Counted from the first letter of the stretch, positions 1 through 11,300 are shown. The stretch is DNA of 64,000 bases from Isochrysis galbana (GCA_018136815.1 CM030939.1:4147419-4211418), one strand, 5' to 3'. The notes: generated by a model from the sequence alone, not told the origin. A program made the numbers and translations.

Positions 1-60
1 GAAGGTTCGAAGAGCTCGTTCAAAGAAGTCACGATCCTCAATCCTTCCTTAAACCGGAGA

Positions 61-93
61 GTTGGAAGAGGCCCAGTGCGCGCCTCTTCCAAC
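61..93. repeat. Perfect 12-bp inverted repeat
   Basis: GTTGGAAGAGGC at 61-72 is mirrored by GCCTCTTCCAAC at 82-93 around a 9-nt loop. It lies 135 bp upstream of the accessory gene ATG. It could be a transposase or accessory-protein binding site, or a hairpin in the 5' leader. No function is shown. Confidence 0.6.
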
Positions 94-227
94 TGTCTGC
101 CGGTGGAAGAGAGGGAGAGAGGAGAGCGAGAGAGCGATGGCGCCGAGGCCGGTGAGGGCAGCCCGGCGGCACATGCCAACCGCGAGCCAAGGCGCCGGCC
201 GAGCGTCACAAGGGTGGCGGGGTGGCG

Positions 228-1714
228 ATGATGGGGCCCCAGCCCAGCCAGCAGCGCTCACAACGCCCCCTCACTCGCCGCGTTCCGCAGGAGAGAGAAG
301 CGCGCAACAGCCGCTTCGACTGGACAGTGGAGCGCAAGGTTGCGCTGCTCAAGCAAGTGCTGGAGGCAGGCGACGAGGCGTTCAAGACGTTCAAGGACGG
401 CAGCACGACGGCGAAGAACGGACACACCCAGAAGTGGGTGTGGACGAACGAGGAGAATGGCATCTTGCCCATGGTGATGCGCGACGACTCCATGCAGGGC
501 GCCTCGTTGCCATCGTACGCCTCTGTGATCGCCTCGCTCAAAGGTTGGGTTCAGGTGTGCCTTGCGATTGCGGCGACAGGCTTGCACGCGTGGCTTCACC
601 ACAAGCCTTGCCTGGGCCTTCAGGCATTGTCTCATCCCAACAGGCAAATTCACTGCCCCCCCCCCACTTGCCTGCCTGCGGATGCAGGCAGGCGCGCATC
701 TCTTCACCGCTGGCAAGGAGCAAGCGGAGCCGATTGAGGAAGACGACCCCGAGGACACCTCGGAGACCAAGTCGGAGCGGCCTCTGTCGGAGTACGAGAC
801 GTTGATCATTGAGGTGAGCGAGCTCCTCAAGTCGGCGTCCCAAAACTCTGCCAAGCGCAAGGCAGAGAGAGAAGCGGATCGTACCGCGAATGCGGCACAG
901 AACGAGGCAGCAAAGCAAGCGTACCGCGACCTAAGCGAAGATGAGTTGCGGGTGAGTGCTCGGCCCCAATGCGGCATTCTGCCTGTGCTCGCACGCCCGC
1001 GCAGCACGTCTCACTACTCCCGTGTGCACTCGCTCGCAGGCCGCACAGCGCTCGGGGTCAGGCAGCGTGCAATCGAGCACCGAGTCGCTCCCCGACCGCA
1101 TTGAGGTCGAGTCCTACATGCTGCACTACTTTGAGGAGGAGCTCGCGGAGGGTCTCGACTTGCAGGACTTCCTCAAGGACGAACCAAGGTGGCCTGCAGG
1201 GTTCGCGTTGGACGGCCCCGACTCCGGAGGTAAGTACCATTTTGTGCGTAAGGAGGACAGCGCACAAAGCGCAAAGAAGGTGAAGCCCGCGACCGCACGT
1301 AAAGCGGCACATGCGCGCGATGCGCTTGTTGACATTCTTGAAGCGCACAAGGAGGAGATTGCGGCGAGTGCCAAGGCGAATGACGCGCTAGCGGCTGCGC
1401 AGGCGAGGCGCGACGAAATGGCAAGCAAGGCACAAGCAGAGGAGGCCTCATTCCGTGCGCGAGAGCTCGCGCATCGGGAGCGCACGGAGTTGGCGGCGTT
1501 GGAGCGTGAAAAGGAGCGTGACTTGCGCGAGGAAAAGCGTTGGGAGTACGAAGTGGCGCGTGAGGAAGCGCGCGCGAGGCGTGAGGCGGTAGTGGATGAA
1601 GAGCGCAGGAAGTGGAAGGAGGAGCAGGCTAAGCGCGAAGACGCGCGTGACGAACGGCAAACGCGGATGATGACGTGCATGATGCAGCTAATCGAGAAAG
1701 CATTATCCAAGTGA
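228..1714 (+). CDS. Harbinger-associated coiled-coil accessory protein (3 exons)
   Basis: Three exons are proposed: 228-554, 688-951 and 1040-1714, giving about 421 residues. Both introns (CAG|GTGTGC...GCAG|G and CGG|GTGAGT...CGCAG|G) fall in phase 0. The first could instead use GT at 544 with an acceptor at 691, which also keeps frame. Residues ~18-100 begin with a FDWTVERKVALLKQV stretch that looks like the first helix of a Myb/SANT-like or trihelix fold. The second exon is acidic. The C-terminal ~200 residues are one long Ala/Glu/Arg-rich coiled coil ending in MMQLIEKALSK. The start is the tandem ATG at 228. By analogy with Harbinger partner proteins it may bind element ends and bring the transposase to the nucleus. 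The convergent position with the transposase supports this. The Myb-like call is weak by sequence alone. Confidence 0.6.
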
Positions 1715-1966
1715 GACGGAGAAAGACAGAGAGAGATGAATGGAGAGAGGGAGAGAGGGGGGGGAAGGGAGGGGAGAAGCGAGTACGAGAAAGGGAAAGA
1801 CGGAGAGGGGGAACCGGAGCTAGATATCGATACAGGGATCCGGGGGCGTACACGTTGTGCCGCACGCGGACTCGGAAGTGCACGTGTCATATGTCAAGTG
1901 CGAGCACAACGTGCGATGTACTCACGCCTATTCTATATGATTCTTTTTGCGCCGTCCCAAATCAAG

Positions 1967-1972
1967 AATAAA
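1967..1972 (+). promoter_or_regulatory. Possible polyadenylation signal AATAAA
   Basis: AATAAA lies about 250 bp after the stop of the + strand accessory gene in the same orientation. It is the first canonical hexamer there, so it is a plausible 3' end signal, but unproven. Confidence 0.3.
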
Positions 1973-2024
1973 GTAGATTGCCGGCGTGGCCGTCACGGAA
2001 GGGCTCACGCGGTAGGGCCTGACA

Positions 2025-2180
2025 AGAGTTGCCGGCAACTTTTTGAGCAACTTTGGGGTGTTTGAGAGGGCGAGCAACTTTTGAGCAACTTTAAGGGCCA
2101 CAGGCAACATTGAGCAACTCGAGCAACTTACCTAGCAACTTACCCATAGATAGGCCCGTTAGAGGAGCAACCTACCCCTC
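2025..2180. repeat. Cluster of nine GCAACTT-like heptamers
   Basis: Six exact GCAACTT and three one-base variants (GCAACAT, GCAACTC, GCAACCT) occur in about 150 bp, mostly as gaGCAACTTt. The spacing is irregular, so this is not a simple tandem array. It lies inside the transposon between the two genes and could be a binding-site cluster for an element protein. Confidence 0.6.
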
Positions 2181-2222
2181 CTAGATCTATAGATAGGCCG
2201 AGCGGGGGGGGGGGGGGGAAGG

Positions 2223-2416
<194 letters not shown>

Positions 2417-3106
2417 TCTGGAGGAGAGAGCAGAGAGGGGGTTGTTGAGAAAGAGAGAAAATGCCGTAGGGGGGCCCTCTCACCCCTTCACCTTCTCACC
2501 TCTCCCACATTGGTTTTTTTTTCTTGTAGAGGGGAGAACAGAGAATAGAGGGGCGGGCAAGGCACACTTACATTATTTGAAACTTGCACCCCCGAGGTAC
2601 AAGCCCCTCGTTACCTTGACGTTGAGAGCTATGGATGCTGGCCTTCGCGGGGGTACATAGATAGCCCTAATATCCGGATACCTAGGTACTAGATACTAGA
2701 TATTTAGATAGCTTTGTATCACATGCATAGCCTTAGTACGGGCCGCCGGCCATGTAAGCCTCTAACGAAGGTGGATGAAGGTGAAACTTGGCATTGACAA
2801 TGGAAAAAAAAAATCTTCTTAAAAATTCCCGCTACATGCGCGGCGTGAGGCAGCGTGCTATTGAACCTCCCTACTACCCAACCTTAACCCCTATCAACTC
2901 CCTTCCCCTTCCCCAGTTCCCTCTTTAGCGGAGAAGCCGGTTCCAGGGAGGCCGTGCGCGCTGCTTCGGCCGGGGGTCGGAGAGAAGGGGGCAGGAGACT
3001 GTGGCTTCTCTTGTGTTCTTACTTTTATCGGATTATCCTCCTTGGAGTCCGTATGATCCCGCCTTGGTCTCCGCCAGGTTTATTGCTAGTAAGTATGTTG
3101 TCCATC

Positions 3107-4401
3107 CTAAGTGATGTTTCGTATATCCAATTCTCTCGCCGCCTGCGAGAGGTCCTCCGATGCTACAAGGTTGAAATCTTTATCCACCGTGTAAAGGGGG
3201 CTTACCATCTTCTTTATATGCTTATTACTCGGGGCGTGTAGCCCCATCTTCTCCCGTTGCCCCTTAAGTCTTTGGAAGAAACCGGTTTTCGCCGTTGCTA
3301 ATAGGTGGTATCTAGTGAGAATTGCCCTAAGGATCGATCTTGCAGACCTACCATCCGCGTTGCCATATTGAATGTTATAGAAGTCCGTAAGGATGTACCT
3401 CCACGCCAGGATACCTAAGTATCCCGAGGAGGGGTGAGGCCTGTCCACTTGGTAGCAAAAAAGACGCTGGGCTATTTCTGAGCCCGGCCTAAGATTAATC
3501 CCTATAAGACCCTCTATGAATTCGAAGACGGGCTCCGTCGCGATGCATACGGCCAAGTGCGTGGAGCTTTCGGGGGCAATACCACAGAAGCGGCATGTCG
3601 GGGTATCTTGGCCTCGATCTCAGTCGCTCGTCTGGGAGAGGCAATCGCGAAGGTTGCCACCACCGGGTGGTGGTCTGATGCCGCCATGCCCGTGAAAAGT
3701 CTTAAATCTATATACGCCTTGTGCCACTTCCACGTGGAGTAATATTCCGCGGCGTATATACGGTCTATTCTAGTGAAGGTCTGATGACCGCACCTCGTGT
3801 ATTGATCTCTAAGGCCGGGGTCGACCAATGTCTGGACGTCGGTAAGCCCTCGTGATGCTATCGCCCTTGCTAGGGCTCTGCCTCCCGAATTCGTGTACGG
3901 GGCCGCCCCCGGGTTAGACCTAGTATCTCTAGTGACGTTCTCTACGCAATTAAAATCGCCCGCTAGTATAGTGTGCGGAAGTATGTCCGCCGCCGCGTGC
4001 AGTATTTTTATTTCGTCCCTACGTTTAGTAGGTTGCGCGTTAAGGTATACTGAAGAGAAAGTTATCGTTTCATGTCCCATTTTAGCTTTAACTATTATCA
4101 TCCTCCCCGGGATAACTACCGACCAAGATTCTACTACTACGTCGCCTCTGTCCTTTCTGATGGCTATCGCCACTCCGCTCCCAGGGTCGCCCCTAGTCGC
4201 GGGAGATTGAAACCAGTCCCAACCCAGGGACCGGGCCAAACCTTGCACCCTAAGGTGCCACCCATCGCTGTAATGGTGTAGTTCTTGCGCGTAAAGAACA
4301 TGTATCCCTCCTAATTTCGCTTGAGCTAGCGTAGACGCTAGTTTATGTTTAGCTCCATTCATATTGTATGTCGCAATCTTTAGATCATTACTATTCACCA
4401 T
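3107..4401 (-). pseudogene. LINE ORF2: APE endonuclease without reverse transcriptase
   Basis: The ATG at 4401 opens LKIATYNMNGAKHKL, the first block of exonuclease-endonuclease-phosphatase domains. Further blocks are YAQELHH (catalytic Glu), ILAGDFNCV (Asp/Asn), RIDRIYA and AASDHHPVVATF (terminal Asp-His). This nicking endonuclease primes target-site reverse transcription. The domain ends near 3600. A frame change near 3550 leads into a ~150-residue piece ending at 3107 (SILRAILTRYHLL...LDIRNIT), likely the ORF2 C-terminus. The whole reverse transcriptase is absent, so the copy cannot move on its own. Translation probably depended on coupling with ORF1, because the start lies inside the ORF1 stop region. 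Confidence 0.8.
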
Positions 4402-6043
4402 GACGGTAGAGGCAACTAACTCCGTTCACGCAGAACCCCGGATAAGCCTTATTAGGTTTCAGATTGCATTTGACCATACAAGTTTGTTTGCCCGTGACGG
4501 GATCTTTTACCCAACATCCGGGGATGTCGTGGCTTGAGGAGCATTGGACGATTTGGCGTCCTTTCATGCGGTTGTTCTTGCATTCGCCGGCCATGAATCG
4601 GCGGCATGGCGCCGCCGCTCCAAGACCCATGAGGGCCCGGTAGTCCATGGCGTTACTGGCGTCCCTTTGACGCTTACGTTGCTCTGCTTTCGCCTTATCT
4701 TGTTCGCACGTACACTGGCGAAAGCTAACTTGGTTCTTGCGCAGAAATGAGATTGCCCACGGCTTGTCGTATCCTTTGCAACCCCCAGGGGCTCCATGGA
4801 TGGCTAACTCCCCTTCAGGAGTCACGCATTCCACTGATGATCGGACCGCATAGTCCAGGTTGAAATTTTCTCCGTCGTCGAGAGTCACGTGGAAGTTTCG
4901 AGGGAAACGATGCCCCAAGGCGGACGTGTCCGTGTAAACATAGAAATGCCAGATTGGGCGCTTGCCGGACTCGACCTTCGTGATTCCTTCGAGTGAAGTT
5001 TTGGCTCGCTGTTGGTTGCCCCTTAGCACGTGGAAGCCCTCGCGCTCGAGCGAGCTAGCCAAGTGCCTAGTCTTGGTTTTGTACGCCTTGATCGGGTCAA
5101 AGATGCGGAATACGATGTAGGTCGCCACCTCTTTGAGAGAGGACCGGATGGCGCTCGACTTGCGAGGGGCCGAATCGGCTAACGCGCCGTAAGTGATTCC
5201 AAACTCGTGCGGGACTCCAGAAAGTGCCGTATTTACTTTGTCTCCATATGCGGCCTTAAATTGATCGTGTGCGTCCTCATCGACGTAAAAGATCCAAGGG
5301 CCTTTACGACCCTTGTCCATCCCATCCGGGGTTGCGTCTAGGCCTTCCAGCCTAGAGAGGAGGAATTTCATGAAGGTAGCTACATCTTCACTTTTGATGT
5401 CCTTCTTGTCGCCAGCTAGCTGAGCTAGCTGAATGAAAAAAGGGGTGTCTTCCGGCTCTTCCTCCTCATCAAGAGGGGGGGGAGCAAGTTGTGTGTTGTT
5501 GCTGACAACCGGCTTGGGGTCCGATTGGGGGTCGGCCCGCTTGCGCGATGGCGGCTGTGGCTGTGGGGCTGGTTGCTTCTGGGCTTGCTGCATTGGAGCC
5601 TTCCCCATGGGTCCCTTCTGGGCGGCTTCCGCGTAGGATTTTTGCGCAGGTGTTGGTTGTTGGTTGGAGGGCGCAAAAGCCCCCAGGATTGATTGTTGTG
5701 TCAAGTGCCCGCCCCCGAGGGGTGCACTGGTGGTAGGAGTTGCCACCATGGGGGTGGCAGCAGTGCTGCCAGCCCCCATGGGGAGTCCTTGGTTGGGTGG
5801 CGTGTCGAGGGAGGCCTGTGGCAGGGCTTTGCCCTGGCTCTGGTCTGCACCAGGGAACAGGACTCTGCCTGTTCCCTGGCTGTGGGGCTGCCTGGGAGGA
5901 GAGGGAGGTGGCGCCATCTCGACGTCCTGATCGGGAGGGGCTGAGGGCTGCGAGCGCTTGGGCTCCGGTGGCTTGGGTCGGCCCCGTTGGGGCGTCGTGG
6001 CGGCAGAGGGCTGGGAGTTGGGAGCGGTCGGCGCGCGCTCCAT
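4391..6043 (-). CDS. LINE ORF1 protein, 550 aa
   Basis: The start is the ATG of MERAPTAPNSQ at 6043, only 25 bp from the element's 5' end and directly after the terminal hairpin. Residues 1-220 are Pro/Gln/Ser-rich and low in complexity. The middle part has a conserved block, SRLEGLD..PDG..KGPWIFYVDEDAHDQF, also found in the LINE copy at 44.3-45.1 kb (LELEGVD..PDF..KGPWHIGVNEDCMMQF). The C-terminus is rich in Cys and His (CRRFMAGECKNN, CWVKDP, CMVKCN, CVNGVSCLYRHGE) and looks like an RNA-binding zinc-finger region. ORF1 proteins of this kind bind element RNA. The stop overlaps the ORF2 start by 11 nt. Confidence 0.8.
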   Translation of the reverse strand: MERAPTAPNSQPSAATTPQRGRPKPPEPKRSQPSAPPDQDVEMAPPPSPPRQPHSQGTGRVLFPGADQSQGKALPQASLDTPPNQGLPMGAGSTAATPMVATPTTSAPLGGGHLTQQSILGAFAPSNQQPTPAQKSYAEAAQKGPMGKAPMQQAQKQPAPQPQPPSRKRADPQSDPKPVVSNNTQLAPPPLDEEEEPEDTPFFIQLAQLAGDKKDIKSEDVATFMKFLLSRLEGLDATPDGMDKGRKGPWIFYVDEDAHDQFKAAYGDKVNTALSGVPHEFGITYGALADSAPRKSSAIRSSLKEVATYIVFRIFDPIKAYKTKTRHLASSLEREGFHVLRGNQQRAKTSLEGITKVESGKRPIWHFYVYTDTSALGHRFPRNFHVTLDDGENFNLDYAVRSSVECVTPEGELAIHGAPGGCKGYDKPWAISFLRKNQVSFRQCTCEQDKAKAEQRKRQRDASNAMDYRALMGLGAAAPCRRFMAGECKNNRMKGRQIVQCSSSHDIPGCWVKDPVTGKQTCMVKCNLKPNKAYPGFCVNGVSCLYRHGE

Positions 6044-7409
6044 CGCTAAAACTATAACAATAGTTTTTCTTGGCATTGACAATGGAGCCGTACAAGCAGG
6101 TGTGCATGTTAGTGAACACATTTGCAACGCGCAGATAGTTTCCCAAGTCACGCCGCAAAGGTTGCTGCGCTTTGCCAACGTCTATCCACGGCCACAGCTT
6201 GGCAATCTTGCCGAACCCCCACTCGACGCTGACCCGAAATGGGCTCATAGCTTTGTTGAAATGAGCCTGCCATGGTGCAAGCACGCCGCGGTAGATCCTG
6301 TAAAGGTAGGCCGATTGTGGATACGCCGAGTCGCCGAACAAGCAGTACGTTTGCCCAGCACCGCAGCATAGACGCATTATGTGCAACAACCCCGACTGCC
6401 GGCACAAAAAGGAGTCGTGTCGAGAGCCGTGCACAGGGCCGAAAGGCCAAGGCTGTATGCCATTAGGGAAGACTAGACCCTGAATCTTCACCCCATGACA
6501 CCTCTTGTGCCCTGAATAATAGAATTGTTGACCACGCACAGGCCGCGCAGTCTCCCACAGCTTGCCATCAACGAACCCCACCAGGTTCGGCACTGGGACC
6601 CCCACCGAAAGAAACGCAGAGGCAAAAAGTGGAAACAAGGGGGCAAACGATGAAAAACTCCGCGAGTCCACCAGGTGGGGGAACTTGTTGTGAATGTGGG
6701 TCACTACGGTCGTGTGCGCCTCCGAGATGGCCGCTTCGCTTCGCCCGCACTCCCAGGACAACGTCGTTGCACTCCCTGCACAGAAGTGTACGGCGAGGTT
6801 GGGGTGAGGAGAGGGAGAGAGAATGCGTAAGCAGGTGATGTGATGCACAAACCTGCGGTCCTGAAGCGCCGCAGCGTGATGAGAGCGGCCTCTTCTCCGC
6901 TGAAGACATGCCCTCCGCGAAGCCGAAAGCCAGGCGGGAGCTGCAGTGCTTCGATGAATCGCGGCAGATCAGCCAGCCGGATACCGAAGCGCGCGTAAAT
7001 GTCGCGCGTCAGTACCTCGTCGCTGCCGCCCGCGGCCGCTGACTCTCGCGCCAGCCGAGCGAGCGACAGCCGCTCTGGCCCAATGCGCGAGCGCGTGACG
7101 CGCACCAACGGCTCTGCGGCAAAGACGAGGAGCGCTGCCTCGATCGCACGCGGTCGCGCCGTGGCGCGCAGTCCCGAGCCGTCCAATCTCCTCTGCCTGC
7201 GCCGTCTCCACCTCGCAATGCACACCTGCAGGGCTAGGGCGAGGCGAGCATCCTCCACCTCTTGCACTGTGAAGGGGCGCGTGGGCATCTCGCGGGAGGG
7301 GCCCGACAGTGCGCGCGCTCTCTTTCAACCACTTGTTGGAACCAAGAAGCGAGTTTACATTTTGTGGAGCAGTTGCAAGAGCCCTCCACAGAACTATTTC
7401 AGGCCCGTT

Positions 7410-8311
7410 CTTTCAACCTTCCTAAAACCCTGCAAAAGACCTCTATTATTATCCCACGTTGTTCCAACCCCGCAAACCCCCCCGACCACTCTACCAAGGG
7501 CCAACTAGCACCACTTACTCGGTCGGCAGGTTGGCACCCCGCGCGTTTGAACTATGAATCCTCTCGCCTGCCTTCACGTGAACGAATCGCGAGATGCTGC
7601 CTCCCCGCCTCTCCTTCCTCCCCCCCCCCCCCCCCCTCTCAACGTCGGCGGGGAGGGAGGCGCTCGCCTTGTCCGCGCGAGGGACTGGGGCCCTTCCCCC
7701 CCCCCCCCCCCGCCCCTCGGGGGGTGTCAGCTTCCCCCCCCGCGCGCGGCTGCCCTCCCCCCCCCCTTCCCCAAACGCGCCCGCCTCCCTTCCCCCCCCC
7801 CCCCCCCTCTTCCCTCCTCCCCCCGCGCCCTTCCCCTTCCCCCCCCCCCCCCCTCCCCCCCCTCTCCCCTCCTCCCCCCCGCGCGCCCTTCCCCCCCCCT
7901 CCCCCCCCCACTTGGGGAGCGCAAGCCGCACCTGGCGCGGTAGGATGAAGAAGCTCCGAGAGAGAGAGAAGAGACGGCGCGGTGGAAGAAGGAGAGAGAC
8001 GAGGGGCGCGCGGCCCTCTTCGAGAGAGAGGTTCAGTTCAGTTTGCGGCCAGTCAGTGAGAGAGCAGCGCGCGCTCGACTGCGCCCACAGGCAGCCCCCC
8101 CCATTCATTCCCCCGGTCGCACCACAGAGTCAATAAAGAAACCGCGCTGAGTAACTTAGATTCCACTGAGGCCAGGAGGGCCTCCGCGCTAGAAAGTGGC
8201 TCGCCTCGCCCTCAGCACAAGGACAGAGAGAGAGCGAGAGAGAGAGGCCCCCCCTTCCTTCCCCTCTCCCATCCCCTCCTCGCCGCGCGCCTGCCCACCG
8301 ATCACAGCGCG
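7410..8311. repeat. C-homopolymer-rich spacer upstream of myosin
   Basis: The interval from 7410 to the myosin ATG has no supported gene. From about 7615 to 7910 it is nearly pure C with short T/G interruptions, so long reading frames there are compositional artefacts. It ends in a purine-rich GA stretch before 8150. The myosin promoter and leader must lie here. No TATA box was recognised. Confidence 0.7.
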
Positions 8312-11300
8312 ATGGGCTCCGACTGGGGCCCCGGCGAGAGTGAGCTCTCTTCCCTCAAGAGCACGGATGATGGCACCCTCCTCGACAACACGAGGATTCG
8401 ATACGAGGCAGGCCACATCTACACGCGGTCTGGGCGGCTTCTGCTGGCGGTCAACCCGTACAGGGATCTACCCCTCTACACGCCTGAGCTGCTCCAGATG
8501 TATAAGAAGTCACTCCAACCACAGGCGGAGCTAGCGCCGCACGTCTACGCTGTTGCCGCCTCAGCGCACATGGGCATGCTGCAGAACAGCATGAGCCAGG
8601 TGGGTGGGTGCTTGGGCTGAACGGGGGAGAGAGAGGAGGTGGAGGGGGGGGGGGGGGGGGTTGAGGCTGGAGCAGGATTATACGTGAGCGCGTGGAGAGG
8701 CGGGTGGGAGGGGGGGGGAGCTGTTGGCACACACCAGCTGCCTGGATGCGCGAGGCAGTGTGCGAGCAGGGCAGTCTGCCCTCAGGGCAGTCTGCGCACG
8801 GGGCTGAGGGCGCAGGCGACGCAGAGGCGGAGCGGAGGGGGGACGGGGAGGGGGCGTGTCGAGAAGACGGGGACGAGTGTCTCCTCTGGACACGAGACGC
8901 AACACGGCATGCCAAGCTCCCTCGCCCCTTCACCTTCCAATCGCAGTCTGTGGTGATTTCGGGTGAGTCTGGCGCTGGCAAAACCGAGACAGCCAAGATC
9001 CTTCTGCAGTATTTGGCTGAGGTTAGCTGCTCTGCGGGCTCTGACCTGCACACGCGCGTCCTGAAGACCAATCCGATCATGGAGAGCTTTGGCTGCGCAA
9101 AGACAGTCTGGTGGGTGCTCCGCCTGCCGTGCGTCCGGCTGCCCCTCTTCCTGTTCACGAGACCGCGCTGCTCGCGATTTCCGTGCATCACAACCCTCTC
9201 GGGGCGCACATGAATTGGGCCGCCGCCGCACCGCAGGAACAACAACTCGTCGCGCTTCGGTAAATTCCTCACGCTGCAGTTCTCAGCCACGGGACGCATG
9301 CTCGGTGCGTCGATGAAGACGTACCTGCTCGAAAAGTCGCGCCTCACCTCCCAGCTCAAGGGGGAGCAAAACTACCATGTGCTATACACGGTCGCCAATG
9401 GGCTGAGTGCGTCGACGCGCAAGGAGCTCGGCCTCCCCTCCACGACGGACGTTGAGAGCTTCAAGCTTCTCAATGTCAACAAGGGTGAAGTTGATTGGAA
9501 CCAGTTCCCGTGCAACTTCAATGAGCTCACCGAGGCGATGTCCGTGATTCCGACCCTCAGCAAGGTTCAGGGCGCGTGCTGGAAGGTGGTCATGGCTGTC
9601 CTCTATTTGGGCAACGTGGTCTTCACCGGAAGCGGCGAGGATGACGCGGTGATTGGCGACAAGAAGCTCCTCGCCCTGGCTGCCAAGCTGCTGTCCTGCC
9701 AGCCTGAGCAACTCGAGAAGGCCATCTGCACGCAAAACATCAAGGCTGGGTTGGACTGGATCTCCAAGCCCAACACTTGTGACTATGCTGTCAACGTGAA
9801 GCATGCACTGACAAAGGTGCGCCACCCGACCCCTGCGCAGCGCGCCCCCTGCTCGGCAACGTCGCTTCGGCCGCGCTTACTACCTCGTTCGCTCGTCGCA
9901 GGCCCTTTATTCGCGCCTCTTTGACTTTGTGGTCGACGCCATCAACACATCCCTCATCTCGGGCGAGGAAGGCCGCTACTTCATTGGCGCAGTTGACATC
10001 TTCGGCTTTGAATGCTTCCCTAGCAACTCGCTCGAGCAGCTGTGCATCAACTTCGCTAACGAAAAGCTGCAGCGAATGTTCACCGAGGCGGTCTTCGAGT
10101 CCATCCTCGCCGAGTACAAGAAGGAGGGGATCAACGTTGACGCTATGACGTATGAGGACAACACAGAGGTCGTGCAGCTCATTGACGCGTCTGGAACTGG
10201 AATCCTTTCCCTCCTGTCCGAGGAGTGCTTCTTCCCTTCGGGCTCCGACGCCTCATTCCTGCAAAAGATCAAGCAAGTTCACGCGAAGCACCAGCACTTT
10301 AGCGAGGAGAGAATGGACAAGACAGCTTTCACAATTGCGCATTACCCGGGCAAGGTAACTTACAAGTCCACCGGCTTCCTCGAGAAAAACAAAGATCCAT
10401 TGTCGCAGGATTTGCTCGTGCTCATGCAGTGCTCCGATGACGAGTTTGTGGCCTCCATGTTCAAGGAGAAGCAGGGCGATTTGCTTGCCGGTGGCGTTCG
10501 CCGCTTCAAATCGGCTAAGTTTGTCGGCGTAATCGACTCGTTCCGCACGTCGCTCAATGCCCTCGTCAAGACGCTGAGTTCGACGAAGACGCACTTCATC
10601 CGGTGCGTCAAGCCCAACATGGTCAAGAAACCCAACGACTTTGTCGAGGACGTCATGATGCGTCAGCTCTACACTTCGGGTGTCGTACAGGCCGTGCAGG
10701 CGACGCGCAAGGGATTCCCGGATCACCTTCCCTTCGCTGAGCTCATCTCGCGCTACTACATTGTGCTCCCGAAACATGCGAAGCAAGCTGGGGGCTCGGA
10801 AGGCGTCAAGGCGCTCCTCAAGACCGCTCAGGTACCCGAGGCTGAGTACCGCATCGGCAAGACCAAAGTCTTCCTCGGCGTCGGCGTCCTGGACCGGCTC
10901 GAGCAGCGGCGAATGGAATTCATCGCCTCCAAGGCCATCGCGATGCAGATGATCGTGCGCGTCTTCCTGGCCAAGAAGCGGCTCAAGGCAAAGCGCGATG
11001 AGATGGAGCGCAAGCGGAACGCCGAGCTGGAGGCAAAGCGGAAGGCGGAAGAGGAGCGGCTGAGGAAGGAAGAGGAGGAGCGCAAGCTCCGCGAAAAGGA
11101 GGAAGAGCAGAAGCGGAAGAAGGAGGAGGCCGAGGAGACCGAGCGCCAAAAGCGCTTCCAGCGGGCGCGCCAGATGTCGTTCGAGCGGCGCTCCGCGAAG
11201 AAGAAGCGCGAGGAGGACAAGAAGAAGAAGGAAGAGGAGGAGGCAGCACGGCTCGCCGCGCAGGCGGCGGCCCTGTCCATCCAAGAGCTTGACGCGGAGA

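Larger units (their letters stand above)
2787..6086 (-). mobile_element. APE-type LINE with an 18-bp target-site duplication
   Basis: The 18-mer CTTGGCATTGACAATGGA is identical at 2787-2804 and 6069-6086 and brackets an element of 2805-6068 in minus orientation. Its 5' end starts with a short hairpin (AAAACTA pairing with TAGTTTT) directly before ORF1. Its 3' end reads ...TTTTTAAGAAG followed by a T-rich tail. ORF1 and an endonuclease-type ORF2 are present and overlap. The reverse transcriptase is missing: the endonuclease ends and a short ORF2 C-terminal piece follows within a few bases. The perfect duplication and long open ORF1 suggest a young insertion. I do not assign a clade. Confidence 0.9.
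2733..7288 (-). pseudogene. PIF/Harbinger DDE transposase, split by a LINE
   Basis: Exon 1 runs from 7288 to 6853 and contains RLRGGHVFSGEEAALITLRRF, the N-terminal helical region typical of Harbinger transposases. A 77-bp intron (CAG|GTTTGT to GTGCAG|G) leads to exon 2 from 6775, which joins in frame. Exon 2 holds LSWECGRSEAAISE, then GFVDGKLWETARP (first catalytic Asp), YSGHKRCHGVKIQGLVFPNG, GPVHGSRHDS, and FGDSAYP (second Asp region), then SVEWGFGKIAKLW (Glu region). At 6069-6086 the frame reads SIVNAK, and this 18-bp sequence recurs at 2787-2804. Beyond that copy the same frame continues FHLHPPSLEAYMAGGPY to a TAA at 2733-2735. Before the LINE landed the gene would have encoded about 398 residues with a normal C-terminus. 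The present copy loses its last 17 codons and reads into LINE sequence, but all the catalytic blocks are intact. Confidence 0.85.

Noticed and set aside
6041-6120. HDV- or hammerhead-type ribozyme at the LINE 5' end
   Set aside because: Only a simple hairpin is visible; no catalytic core bases of either fold were found.
7590-7950. Long Pro/Gly-rich frames on both strands
   Set aside because: They arise from C/G homopolymers that lack stop codons; no domain or start context supports them.
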